From Flavobacteriales bacterium (GTDB lineage Bacteria > Bacteroidota > Bacteroidia > Flavobacteriales_F > PHOS-HE28), in NCBI GenBank assembly GCA_017987895.1, contig JAGNSU010000017.1:1-45193 (forward strand): a stretch of DNA of 45,193 nt, read 5' to 3'. The position numbers and the translations under genes were made by a program. Shown in pieces: positions 10,001 to 17,583 of this stretch. The first letter of the stretch is position 1. The number at the start of each line of letters is the position of its first letter. The notes beneath the pieces were generated by a model. The model saw nothing but the letters and a program-made list of their open reading frames with translations, had not been told where the DNA came from and searched no databases.

Positions 10001-11389
10001 AACCTGATCCCCGATGCGGTGCTCTGCGACGCATCGGACAGTACCCTGTTGCAGGTCAATGGTTCGGTGATCACCAACATCGCGTGGCAGGCGCCGCTCA
10101 GCGGCAACGACCTGGTGCAGGTGGTCTACCAACCGGGGCAATACGTGGTGCAGGTCACCTCGTGCGCCATCACCACCTTCCTTATCGCGAACATCACCGA
10201 GAGCGATGTGGAAGCGATCCTCCTGACCACCGGCCAGCAAGTCTTATGTCCCGGCGATAGTGTGCTACTGCAAGTGGTTCCACAAGGCGGCCCCACGGAA
10301 TGGGCACCGGGCGGCCTACAAGGCGATAGCGTGGTGGTGGGGACAACGGGCATCTACACGGCCACGGTCACCGATGAAAGTGGGTGTACCGCGGTGTCCG
10401 ATCCCGTGGAAGTGTTGGTGCGGCAGGCGAGCGACCCACCGGCCTTCGCGGATGTGCAGGTATGTGTGGGCCAGCAAGCCACATTGAACGCCCAAGGCAA
10501 CGGGACCATCACCTGGTTCGACGATCCATCGCTGCAGGACACGTTAGGCACGGGCTCCACGATCACCATGGTGCCATCACCACCGATCGATTCGGTATTC
10601 GTTAGCCAGAACGAGAACGGTTGTCCGAGCGCGGCGGAAGTGGTGTACGTCACTACGACCCCGGAGCCGGATCCGCCGATCCTGGATGGACCGTGGAACG
10701 GATGCCTGGGCCAGACCTTGCTGCTGAACGCGAGCGGACCGAACGGCGCGACGTTCACATGGTCCACACCGAACGGGATCGTTACCGGCACACCGCTCAT
10801 TCTGGATCCGCTCGAGATCAGCGACGCCGGGATCTACAGTTGCTTGCTCGATGTGAACGGCTGCTTGAGCCCAGCCGACTCAGCGTTGCTGCAAGTATCG
10901 GGCGCCGCGATCATCGACTTCGCTACGCAGACGGCCTGCTTTGGGGGGCCGCTGGTGCTCACATTGGGCGAAGGTTACTCCGAGGTGGTTTGGAGCACGG
11001 GCGATACGGCGACGGCTATCATGGTATTCGCGGACGGCTACTACTCCGTGCAGGCGGTGGGCCCGGACGGCTGCCTGGTGGCTGGCACCATGCAAGTGGT
11101 CTTCGAACTGTGCGAACTCATCATTCCCAACATTTTCAGCCCCAATGGCGATGGCTCGAACGATGCGGTGGACCTGACCGCACCGGCGGGATGGAGCATC
11201 GGCATGCGGATCTTCAACCGCTGGGGACAGCGCGTGGCGGAATTGGACGGAGCGCATGTGGTATGGAACGGCCGCCATGGAACGACCGGCGAACCCGTGG
11301 CCGATGGCACCTACTTCTACACCTTCGAGATGACGCATCCCACCGTGGAGATGGTGAGCAAGAGCGGGACGATCCAGGTGGTACACTAG
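7055..11389 (+). CDS. giant secreted propeller/Ig-like protein with type B T9SS sorting domain
   Basis: 1444 residues. An N-terminal signal peptide ends near AAHA-Q (residue 24). Residues about 30-440 contain repeated blades of the form (D)xFxxKLDxxGxxxWxxxxGG, typical of SBBP-like beta-propellers. Residues about 530-1330 are serial Ig/PKD-like modules, each with a C-x-G/P-D-S-V/L-x-L strand (for example CEGDSVYI, CPNDSVMLYT, CPGDSVLLQV) and a GxYxxxVT strand. The C-terminus (about 1345-1444) is the gliding-motility-associated domain: PNIFSPNGDGSNDAV, IFNRWGQRV, VWNG, DGTYFYTF. It should be exported by the type IX system and held on the cell surface. Ligand and role are unknown. It shares its design with the protein at 42186. 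Confidence 0.9.
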   Translation: MVAPRSFRSLALVAGSLIASAAHAQTYWSQVVRSTGIDHVSDLVVDGTGATYITGEFSATALYDGQSFFAVGGTDFFAAKLDASGALVWWQQGGGTGLDRGLRLTLGPNNTLTVVGQFMATADFQGETLTSQGGSVDLFVCQLNAADGTQQWIKSGGGLTGFDRPADVSVSSAGQIVVTGEFRDAFTFNGASLISTIDPFTQLPGTDVFISAMAPDGTPLWNKQGVAPRDDAAVAITHDASGAIYATGQFSDTITFDLPHFNTWNDAIFLMKLDAAGVEQWFRRSGGGILNQGRDLLWRAPDDLVLLGSVRGIMSFEDGNPDQVSSFAQDSYFLLRADVQGTFEAATVMPSDGDVDPTSLATVADTLIVLGDFECQFTGLSDLYDDGLFLAVGIQDIFISKHRYSDLDFLEAQQIGGRGEKRAGRIAAKSDGHVFFCGSFDELLVFPSNGDMAAEVFTPTLAVSPQPAGYCGDPHYGTYAANIATGLRDGFIAKGWVWDRTPYDIWERTSGPCDRSQGRICIGQSLLDPWWLTDECVDFLQGCGRVTLSFDTTMSVTLNQPGFDPWIGPATIYLWSNGATTDTTTVFNSGDYTLTTTFGNGCLQLTDTITVNILPTPEMPLISDSHFVNFESPPLTGTIILCEGDSVYIASVNVPVGPNSYWFGPDSVPMPGSGFSTDTAGHYTFINGDPSGCYAGNSVDVVILPPVPIPPVDLQMDIDFPLDTDHDDTIVLCGLGLLELWCAMDWTLNGQPWQWVDGLTANVIGMGLFQEQLFDTASFLTAFYPTQNTGWLAITTDIYLVNWPCHDSLEFHFTDSIYLIFADPGPPDAELLVPPYMCPDDSIWLIVDCPSCYSFWWVGQQFDQLLGDSAQTHVPGYYGVEVTAQDTNGCPSITYLETFIYPPLQPNVFVVPEVICPNDSVMLYTDVFGTYAWYGPNGQLPDTGSFAYVDEPGLYYVEVTMPEGCFVQSVAVKVLPYQTPYLNLIPDAVLCDASDSTLLQVNGSVITNIAWQAPLSGNDLVQVVYQPGQYVVQVTSCAITTFLIANITESDVEAILLTTGQQVLCPGDSVLLQVVPQGGPTEWAPGGLQGDSVVVGTTGIYTATVTDESGCTAVSDPVEVLVRQASDPPAFADVQVCVGQQATLNAQGNGTITWFDDPSLQDTLGTGSTITMVPSPPIDSVFVSQNENGCPSAAEVVYVTTTPEPDPPILDGPWNGCLGQTLLLNASGPNGATFTWSTPNGIVTGTPLILDPLEISDAGIYSCLLDVNGCLSPADSALLQVSGAAIIDFATQTACFGGPLVLTLGEGYSEVVWSTGDTATAIMVFADGYYSVQAVGPDGCLVAGTMQVVFELCELIIPNIFSPNGDGSNDAVDLTAPAGWSIGMRIFNRWGQRVAELDGAHVVWNGRHGTTGEPVADGTYFYTFEMTHPTVEMVSKSGTIQVVH

Positions 11390-11409
11390 AGCGCATCCGC
11401 ACCGCGCGC

Positions 11410-11417
11410 TAACTTGC
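11410..11417 (+). promoter_or_regulatory. weak -7-like element before the ECF sigma gene
   Basis: TAACTTGC resembles TAnnTTTG with one missing T. It would give a leader of about 15 bases to the TTG start at 11436. The ECF-type motif found before fecR and the TonB receptor is absent here, suggesting that the sigma gene is not autoregulated. Confidence 0.25.
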
Positions 11418-11435
11418 CCGCCCGTCTTCCCGACC

Positions 11436-11999
11436 TTGGACTTCGCACGCATCGCCGCAGGGGACCACGGAGCCTTCGAGCTCGTGTTCAGGGAGCACTA
11501 TCGGCCGTTGTGCGCTTTCGCACGGCAGTATGTGCGCGATGGTGCTTCTGCGGAAGAGCTGGTGCAGGATCTCTTCTACCGCTTGTGGCAGGACCGCGAA
11601 CGCACGTCCATCACCACCTCGCTCAAGTCTTACCTCTTCACCGCGGTGCGTAACCGTTGCCTCAATGCGGTGAAGCAGCAAGGCAGGTTGCGGGCGATCA
11701 CCGAGCACGACGACCATGCGGTCGCGACCGCCGACCCGTTGGAGGGCATGGAGCGGGGCGCGCGCATCCAAGCCGCGATCGAGGCCTTGCCGGAGGAGAG
11801 GCGGAAGATCTTCCTCTTGAGCAGGCACGATGGTTTGAAGTACCAGGAGATCGCCGATCGTCTGGGCCTTTCGGTGAAAACAGTGGAGAACCAGATCGGG
11901 AGGGCGCTGAAGACCCTGCGGGAGGACTTGGCGGACCTGCTTCCGCTGCTGATCGTTGCTGCGTCCCTGTGGACCTGGTTCAGGAGTTTGGGGGGATGA
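11436..11999 (+). CDS. ECF RNA polymerase sigma factor (FecI-like, Bacteroidota type)
   Basis: 187 residues. Sigma-2 region about 15-60 (FREHYRPLCAFARQYV, AEELVQDLFYRLW) and sigma-4 region about 112-165 (LPEERRKIFLLSRHDGLKYQEIADRLGLS followed by VKTVENQIGRALKTLRE), separated by a short linker, as in group 4 sigma factors. It starts at TTG; no in-frame ATG precedes the conserved region. An unusual hydrophobic tail (LLPLLIVAASLWTWF) follows sigma-4 and might contact the membrane or the anti-sigma factor. The adjacent fecR, surface protein and TonB-receptor genes make a cell-surface signalling circuit its likely role. Confidence 0.92.
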   Translation: MDFARIAAGDHGAFELVFREHYRPLCAFARQYVRDGASAEELVQDLFYRLWQDRERTSITTSLKSYLFTAVRNRCLNAVKQQGRLRAITEHDDHAVATADPLEGMERGARIQAAIEALPEERRKIFLLSRHDGLKYQEIADRLGLSVKTVENQIGRALKTLREDLADLLPLLIVAASLWTWFRSLGG

Positions 12000-12030
12000 T
12001 GGGGGTATTCATGGCGTAGGATGTCATAGT
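12000..12030 (+). promoter_or_regulatory. candidate ECF-sigma promoter upstream of fecR
   Basis: TGGGGGTATTC at 12000-12010, then 11 bases, then TGTCATAGT at 12022-12030 followed by AGA. The same two blocks with identical spacing recur at 14931-14961 before the TonB receptor. The blocks resemble the -35 and -10 boxes of an ECF promoter. Transcription would begin near 12037, only a few bases before the TTG start of fecR. The site begins one base after the sigma gene's stop codon. Confidence 0.6.
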
Positions 12031-12041
12031 AGAGAAGCACA

Positions 12042-13022
12042 TTGACCGGAGAGGACCATATCGATAGCGACCTGCTTACGCGGTACATCGCTGGTGAAGC
12101 GGCACCGGAGGAGATCCAGGCGATCGACCGCTGGGCCGCTTCGGCGCCCGAGCACGCGCGAGAACTCTCCGCCATGCGTGCTGCATGGGACTTGGCCGTT
12201 CCCGATCCGCACGCGGCTTCCGTCGATGTGGATGCCGCGTGGTCCAAGCTCGCGACCCGGATCGCCGAAGAGGGTTCCGGTGCCAAGGTGATCCCCATCG
12301 CTCGAGGGCGCGCGGTTCCCTGGTTGCGGATCGCTGCGGCAGCCGCGCTCGTAACCGGCGTTTTCCTGGCCGTGCGCTGGTGGTCGACACCCGAAGCACA
12401 GCAATACGCGTCCGAGGGGACAAGCACGTCCGTGGTGCTGGATGATAGCAGCCATGTCGTGTTGAGCCCCGGCAGCCGCATCCTCGTAGCGATGGGCGCT
12501 GAACGCCGCGTTGAACTCGAGGGACAGGCCTATTTCGAAGTGACCCCTGATCCGCAACACCCCTTCGTGGTCGAGGCCGATGGGCTGTCGGTCACAGTGC
12601 TGGGGACGGCGTTCACGGTCTCCGCCTACGACACTTCGTCCACCGTTCTTACCCGGGTGCGTCACGGCAAAGTGCGCGTGTCCGCCGATGGGCGGCAAGT
12701 GGACTTGGTGGCCGGTGAACATGCGGAGTTCGACGAGCGGACCAGGCAACTGCGGAAGGTGGAGGCACCGAGCATCGGGATCTGGGGCGATCGCATCCTT
12801 ATGTTCAGCGGAACGCCGCTTGCCGAGGTCGTCCAGCAGCTCAGCGCCCTTTATCATGTGCGCATCGGACTGGAGAACGACGCAGTGGAACGGTGCCGAT
12901 TGACCGCCACCTTCGAGAACGAACCCATTGATCTGGTGCTGCGTGTCGTGGCCGAGACCTTTGGGCTGCGGGTTTCCTCACCCGCGGCCGGGGAGTACCT
13001 GCTGAGCGGCGATGGGTGCTGA
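12042..13022 (+). CDS. FecR-type anti-sigma factor
   Basis: 326 residues. The N-terminal cytosolic domain (DLLTRYIAGEAAPEEIQAID) is the sigma-binding FecR_N type. One membrane helix lies at about 93-112 (IAAAAALVTGVFLAVRW). The periplasmic FecR domain (about 120-225) includes GQAYFEV and VLGTAFTVSAY, and a C-terminal DUF4974/secretin-like module (about 255-322) starts ILMFSGTPLAEVVQQLS. It should hold the upstream sigma factor inactive until the periplasmic part is contacted by an outer membrane partner. It begins at TTG; TAG at 12030-12032 closes the frame just upstream and no ATG is available. Its end overlaps the next gene by 11 bases, indicating translational coupling. Confidence 0.9.
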   Translation: MTGEDHIDSDLLTRYIAGEAAPEEIQAIDRWAASAPEHARELSAMRAAWDLAVPDPHAASVDVDAAWSKLATRIAEEGSGAKVIPIARGRAVPWLRIAAAAALVTGVFLAVRWWSTPEAQQYASEGTSTSVVLDDSSHVVLSPGSRILVAMGAERRVELEGQAYFEVTPDPQHPFVVEADGLSVTVLGTAFTVSAYDTSSTVLTRVRHGKVRVSADGRQVDLVAGEHAEFDERTRQLRKVEAPSIGIWGDRILMFSGTPLAEVVQQLSALYHVRIGLENDAVERCRLTATFENEPIDLVLRVVAETFGLRVSSPAAGEYLLSGDGC

Positions 13023-14910
13023 GAGGATCCTTCTGACGCTATCCTCCGCGCTGCTGTTCTTCGGCGCGGAGGGGCAGTCGTTGCTGAAGCGCCCCGTGGA
13101 TGTACACGGACATGGCATCCGGTTGAACGAAGCGCTGGCGATGGTAGCGCGCGACGGGGGCTTCAAACTCTCCTACAACGCGGCCATTCTTCCGGGCGAT
13201 AGTCTGGTGTCGATCGATGCCACCGGTACCGCGGAGGCGGCGTTGCGCGATCTGATCGGCGATGCCCGCACGCTGAAGGAGAGCGGCGACCACGTCATCA
13301 TCCTCGAAGCGCGGCAGGCGAAGGATGTGTTCGAGATCACGGGGGCGCTTAGAGATCGTAACACCGGTCGGCCCATTGCGCAAGCGTCGATCCGTGAAGT
13401 GAACGAGCGGTACGCGGGTATCACTGCTGCGGATGGATCCTACCGCATGCGCATCTCCGGTCGCCGGGAGCGCACGCCGCTGCTCATCGCCCGGGTGGCC
13501 TACCACGACACGGTGGTATTCGTTGGTCGCGATGGTCATGTGGGCACCGTGACCTTGCGGCCCCGTGAACATCTCGATAAGTTGGAGCCCTGCCACAGCG
13601 CGCTGTGTGCTTCGGTGGATGACCTGGGTGTTACCCGGCTTCTGGTGCCATCGAGCGTGCAGCAGCAAGCGAACAACCTCGCCCAGGAGAAGCGCTTCAT
13701 CCAACTTTCCCTTGTCCCCACGGTGGGAACGAGCGGCAAACTCAGCGGTGCGACAACGAGCAGGATCTCGTTGAACATCGTCGCCGGCTATGTGGGCGGT
13801 GTGAACGGGTTCGAAGCTGGTGGCGCGGTGAACATGGTGCGGCGCGATGTGCGCGGCGTGCAAATGGCCGGCGCCGCGAACCTGGTCGGTGGGCATACCA
13901 AAGGACTACAGCTAGCGGGAGCGATCAACCACACGATGCGGTCCCTGAACGGCGCGCAGATCGGAGGGCTCGGCAACGTGGTGTGGGATACGCTGAGCGG
14001 CATGCAACTGGCCGGTGCGTTGAACGTGGTGAAGGGCGGCATGCAAGGCACCCAGATCAGCGGCCTGGCCAATCTCACCACGCGTTCGTGCGATGGAACC
14101 CAGGTCTCTGGTGGGATCAACGCGGCCCTTGGCGATGTGCGCAAAGCCCAGATCAGCGGTCTGGCGAACTATGGCAGGAACGTGAGCAGCACGCAGTTCT
14201 CCTTCGGAACCAATGTGGCCTTGGGCGACGTGGGCGGAGGACAGGTCGGCTTCCTCGCGAACTATGCGCGCACGGTGAGCGGGGGACAGGTGGGCTTCGG
14301 CATCAACGCATGCATCGGGGAGGTACGCGGGGGACAGGTGGGATCGCTGAACGTGGCCCGAAAGTGTGTCGGGGGGCAGGTGGGACTGGTGAATCTGAGC
14401 GACACCATCTCTGGCAACAGTGTGGGTTTGCTGAGCATCGCTTTGCGCGGATACCATCGCGTGGATCTACACGTCACGGAGGTTCTTCCACTCACCATCG
14501 CGGCACGTACCGGCACACATCGCTTCTACAACCTGTTCACGTATAGCCCGGCGGTGGATAGCTCCGGTCGCTGGGGGTTCGGCTATGGTTCCGGTACCGA
14601 AGTGGGCTATCGCGGGAGGCATCGTGGCAACATCGAGTGGTTCGCCGAGCATGTGAACGAACAGGTGGAGTGGATCGACGCCATCAACATCGTGGGCCGC
14701 ATCAGCCTCACCTATGGCTACGTGATCAAGCGCCGCCTCATCATTTCCGCAGGACCCTCGTTCAACGTGCTGTTCACCGATTGGCGGGATGCCGAGACCG
14801 GTGCGTACAGGAGCGGCATCGCACCCTACACCCTCTTCGAGGAAGCCCAGGATGCCCTCCTGCTGAAAGGTTGGGTGGGGGGCCGCCTGGCGGTCGGTGT
14901 GTACTTCTGA
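13012..14910 (+). CDS. STN + carboxypeptidase-regulatory + GxQxxG surface-repeat outer membrane protein
   Basis: 632 residues with a signal peptide (ILLTLSSALLFFGAEGQS). Residues about 30-100 resemble an STN (secretin/TonB N-terminal) domain (IRLNEALAMVARDGGFKLSYN). Residues about 105-190 resemble a carboxypeptidase-regulatory beta-sandwich (GALRDRNTGRPIAQASI). From about 255 to 470 there is a run of modules of about 20 residues built on GxQxxGxxNxxxxxxxG (GVQMAGAANLV, GTQISGLANLT, GGQVGFLANYA), like the LA_2272-type surface repeat. The last 150 residues look like beta-barrel strands ending in VGVYF. STN modules normally belong to TonB receptors that signal to FecR; here the module sits on a repeat protein instead. 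The gene overlaps fecR, so this is probably the sensor partner. That role is inferred. Confidence 0.75.
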   Translation: MGAERILLTLSSALLFFGAEGQSLLKRPVDVHGHGIRLNEALAMVARDGGFKLSYNAAILPGDSLVSIDATGTAEAALRDLIGDARTLKESGDHVIILEARQAKDVFEITGALRDRNTGRPIAQASIREVNERYAGITAADGSYRMRISGRRERTPLLIARVAYHDTVVFVGRDGHVGTVTLRPREHLDKLEPCHSALCASVDDLGVTRLLVPSSVQQQANNLAQEKRFIQLSLVPTVGTSGKLSGATTSRISLNIVAGYVGGVNGFEAGGAVNMVRRDVRGVQMAGAANLVGGHTKGLQLAGAINHTMRSLNGAQIGGLGNVVWDTLSGMQLAGALNVVKGGMQGTQISGLANLTTRSCDGTQVSGGINAALGDVRKAQISGLANYGRNVSSTQFSFGTNVALGDVGGGQVGFLANYARTVSGGQVGFGINACIGEVRGGQVGSLNVARKCVGGQVGLVNLSDTISGNSVGLLSIALRGYHRVDLHVTEVLPLTIAARTGTHRFYNLFTYSPAVDSSGRWGFGYGSGTEVGYRGRHRGNIEWFAEHVNEQVEWIDAINIVGRISLTYGYVIKRRLIISAGPSFNVLFTDWRDAETGAYRSGIAPYTLFEEAQDALLLKGWVGGRLAVGVYF

Positions 14911-15095
14911 ATTTTTTTTGGAACGGAGCGTGGGGGTATTCCGGCCCTCCATTGTCCTAGTGGAAACCGGATCCATGACCACGGATCGTCCACTCGTCCT
15001 CTCCATCCACCGCCCACCAAATTCAGCGAACGGGGCTGTAACAATGGGGAAGAGCTGGTCGTCCGATGCCGCAAAGTCCACATTCCCCTAACCCA
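14911..15095 (+). promoter_or_regulatory. candidate ECF-sigma promoter (14931-14961) and leader of the TonB receptor gene
   Basis: A run of eight T (14912-14919) follows the preceding stop codon without a good adjacent hairpin. TGGGGGTATTC at 14931-14941, an 11-base spacer and TGTCCTAGT at 14953-14961 (then GGA) repeat the fecR promoter pattern. A start near 14968 would give a leader of about 128 bases. I see no recognisable riboswitch in it. Confidence 0.6.
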
Positions 15096-17453
15096 ATGAA
15101 GACGATCGCATTCCGCCTTTCTCTTTCCCTTTTCCTGCTGGCCCTCGCAGCGCCGCTCCTTGCTCAAGTCACCAGCCAGACCATACGGGGTACCGTCCTG
15201 GACCAGGACACCCGCCAGCCGCTGTATGGTGCGGCGATCGTGGTGGTCGGGTCACAGCCTTTGCTCGCGGCCACGGCCGATGAAGAAGGCCGCTTCGTGA
15301 TCCCCAAGGTGCCCACGGGCCGCATCGATCTGGTGATCCAGATGATGGGCTTCGAGGAGCAGAAACTCTCCAACCTGCTACTCACGTCCGGTCGAGAGCT
15401 GGTCGTGAACGTGAACCTTCTCAGCTCCGTGGTGATGGGGCAGGAGGTCACTGTGCATGGAGATAGGAAGCGTGAAGACCTGCGCAACGATATGGTCTCC
15501 GTGAGCGGTAGGAAGATCGGTGTGGAGGAAACCTCACGCATCGCGGGCGGGATCAACGATCCGGCCCGCATGGTGAGCGCCTTCCCCGGCGTGGCCGGTG
15601 ATGCCACGGGTGATAACACGATCATCGCGCGGGGCAATTCGTCGAAGGGTGTTTTGTGGCGCCTGGAAGGAATGGAGATCCCGAATCCCAACCACTTCAG
15701 CGAAGAGGGCAGCACCGGTGGTCCCATCAACGTGCTGAACAGCGACATGCTCGACGATTCGGAGTTCTACACCGGCGCCTTCGCCCCGGAGTATGGCAAC
15801 GCGTTGAGCGCCGTGTTCGACATGAAGCTGCGCGACGGCAACGACACCGAGCGCGAGTACACCTTGAAGGCAGGTGTGCTGGGCACCGACCTCACCGCCG
15901 AAGGGCCGATGCCCGGGCTACGCGGCGGCTCCTACCTGGCGAACTTCCGCTACAGCACCCTCAGCTTGCTCGATCAAGCCGGCATCGTGGACTACCAGGG
16001 CGTGCCCAACTATACGGATGGCGCCTTCAAATTGAAGTTGCCCGCCGGAAGGGCCGGGAGCTTTTCGCTCTTTGGTTTGGGCGGCCAGAGCACGATCCAT
16101 CAGGAGGAGCGGAGCGAGGTCGGTGACACGCTCTTCGCCGAGAACGACTACCGCTCGCGCATGGGTGTCGTCGGTCTTACCCATCTGCGCACCCTGGGCG
16201 AGAACAGCTACATCCAAAGCAGCCTCTCGGTGAGCGGCAACGGCAGCGACTTCGACTACCACCAGACCGATGCCCCGGGCGAGGTCCCATTGGCCCTGCG
16301 GGAGCAGAGCGCGCTGGGCAAGTGGACCACGCGTTTTAGCAGCACCCTGAACAACCGGTTGAACAGCAAGCACAAGCTGCGCTCGGGCATCATTGTCTCC
16401 GTGGACCAGTACCGGATGCTGGTGGATAGCTGGAGCGACGAGGCGAACCGTATGGAGCGTCAGCTCGAAGCGCATGGCGAGGCCACCACCTTGCAGGCCT
16501 TCAGCAGCTGGCGGTGGCGTTGGAACGAGCAATGGACCATGACGAGCGGTGTACACGTGCTGCACTTCGCCTTGAACGGTGCCACGAGCGTGGAACCGCG
16601 TCTCGGTCTCCGCTACCAAATGAAACCAGGCCGCGCGATCACCGCCGGTGCCGGCTTACATGCGAAGACGGAGTCCGTCATGACCTACCTGGCCCAGGGA
16701 ATGGACGCGGAGGGTAACACCTACCAACCGAACAAGGACCTCGGCCTGTCGAAAGCCGCGCACTTCGTCGTGGGCTATGAGCACATGCTCACCGAGGATA
16801 TCCAGGTGAAAGCGGAGGCCTACTACCAGCATCATTTCAACGTGCCGGTGGAGAACGACCCCACCAGTTCGTTCAGTTTGAGCAACAGCACCGAATGGTT
16901 CACCACGAAGGATCTGGTGAACGAAGGGCAGGGCCGCAACTACGGGCTCGAACTGGCCGTGGAGAAATACTTCACACGCGGCTATCACTTCCTGGTCACC
17001 GCTTCATTGAGCGATGCGCGCAACAAGGCGATGGACGGCGTGTGGCGCAACTCTCGCTTCAACATGGGCACCGTGGCGAACGCGCTCGCGGGCAAGGAAT
17101 GGCAGCTCGGCAAGAACGGCAAGGACCGCGTGCTCACCACCGGATTCCGGTACTCGATCCTGGGCGGACAGTACGCCACGCCCATCGACCTCGAAGCCAG
17201 CCGCCTTGCCGGAACGCAAGTGGATGGCAGCCCGGTGTGGAGCGAGAAGGGAGATGCCGTTCACAAACTGGACGTAGTGTTGGCCTTCCGCGCCGCGCGA
17301 CCCAAGGTGAGCCACGAGATCAAGGCCGATGTGCAGAACGTGCTGAACAGCCAGACGGCGGTCTACCACTACTTCGACAGCCGCACGGGCACCATCAAGG
17401 ATGTGCCGCAGCTGGCGATGCTGCCGGTGTTGCAGTACACCCTGCGGTTCTGA
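15096..17453 (+). CDS. TonB-dependent outer membrane receptor
   Basis: 785 residues. The signal peptide (LSLSLFLLALAAPLLAQ) is followed by a carboxypeptidase-regulatory-like domain (about 25-105; IRGTVLDQDTRQPLYGAAI, GRFVIPKVPTG). A plug domain (about 115-235; ARMVSAFPGVAGD, IIARGNSSKGVLWRLEGMEIPNPNHF) and a long barrel with repeated outer-strand patterns follow, ending in an aromatic residue (LQYTLRF) as barrel proteins do. The ligand cannot be read from the sequence. There is no SusD partner, so polysaccharide uptake is not indicated. A candidate ECF promoter lies upstream and a strong terminator follows. MKTIAFRLS was chosen as start because the signal peptide begins there. Confidence 0.9.
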   Translation: MKTIAFRLSLSLFLLALAAPLLAQVTSQTIRGTVLDQDTRQPLYGAAIVVVGSQPLLAATADEEGRFVIPKVPTGRIDLVIQMMGFEEQKLSNLLLTSGRELVVNVNLLSSVVMGQEVTVHGDRKREDLRNDMVSVSGRKIGVEETSRIAGGINDPARMVSAFPGVAGDATGDNTIIARGNSSKGVLWRLEGMEIPNPNHFSEEGSTGGPINVLNSDMLDDSEFYTGAFAPEYGNALSAVFDMKLRDGNDTEREYTLKAGVLGTDLTAEGPMPGLRGGSYLANFRYSTLSLLDQAGIVDYQGVPNYTDGAFKLKLPAGRAGSFSLFGLGGQSTIHQEERSEVGDTLFAENDYRSRMGVVGLTHLRTLGENSYIQSSLSVSGNGSDFDYHQTDAPGEVPLALREQSALGKWTTRFSSTLNNRLNSKHKLRSGIIVSVDQYRMLVDSWSDEANRMERQLEAHGEATTLQAFSSWRWRWNEQWTMTSGVHVLHFALNGATSVEPRLGLRYQMKPGRAITAGAGLHAKTESVMTYLAQGMDAEGNTYQPNKDLGLSKAAHFVVGYEHMLTEDIQVKAEAYYQHHFNVPVENDPTSSFSLSNSTEWFTTKDLVNEGQGRNYGLELAVEKYFTRGYHFLVTASLSDARNKAMDGVWRNSRFNMGTVANALAGKEWQLGKNGKDRVLTTGFRYSILGGQYATPIDLEASRLAGTQVDGSPVWSEKGDAVHKLDVVLAFRAARPKVSHEIKADVQNVLNSQTAVYHYFDSRTGTIKDVPQLAMLPVLQYTLRF

Positions 17454-17465
17454 GGCAAGACGAAC

Positions 17466-17504
17466 GAGAAGGCCGCCGGTGAGAACCGGCGGCCTTCTCC
17501 TTTT
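17466..17504 (+). terminator. intrinsic terminator after the TonB receptor gene
   Basis: A perfect 15-bp stem (17466-17480 with 17485-17499, core GGCCGCCGGT / ACCGGCGGCC) and a GAGA tetraloop are followed by CTTTT. It lies 13 bases after the stop codon. Confidence 0.85.
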
Positions 17505-17557
17505 GCAGCGAATGGAGCGCTTGCTCGAACGTCGGACGCACTTTCGGTCAAAAGGAC

Positions 17558-17565
17558 TACGTTCG
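17558..17565 (+). promoter_or_regulatory. candidate -7 element before the GldM-like gene
   Basis: TACGTTCG fits TAnnTTCG and would start transcription about 15 bases before the ATG at 17584. It also lies in an inverted repeat (CTACGT at 17557-17562, ACGTAG at 17570-17575), which could be an operator or chance. Confidence 0.3.
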
Positions 17566-17583
17566 ACAGACGTAGCAAAAGTG

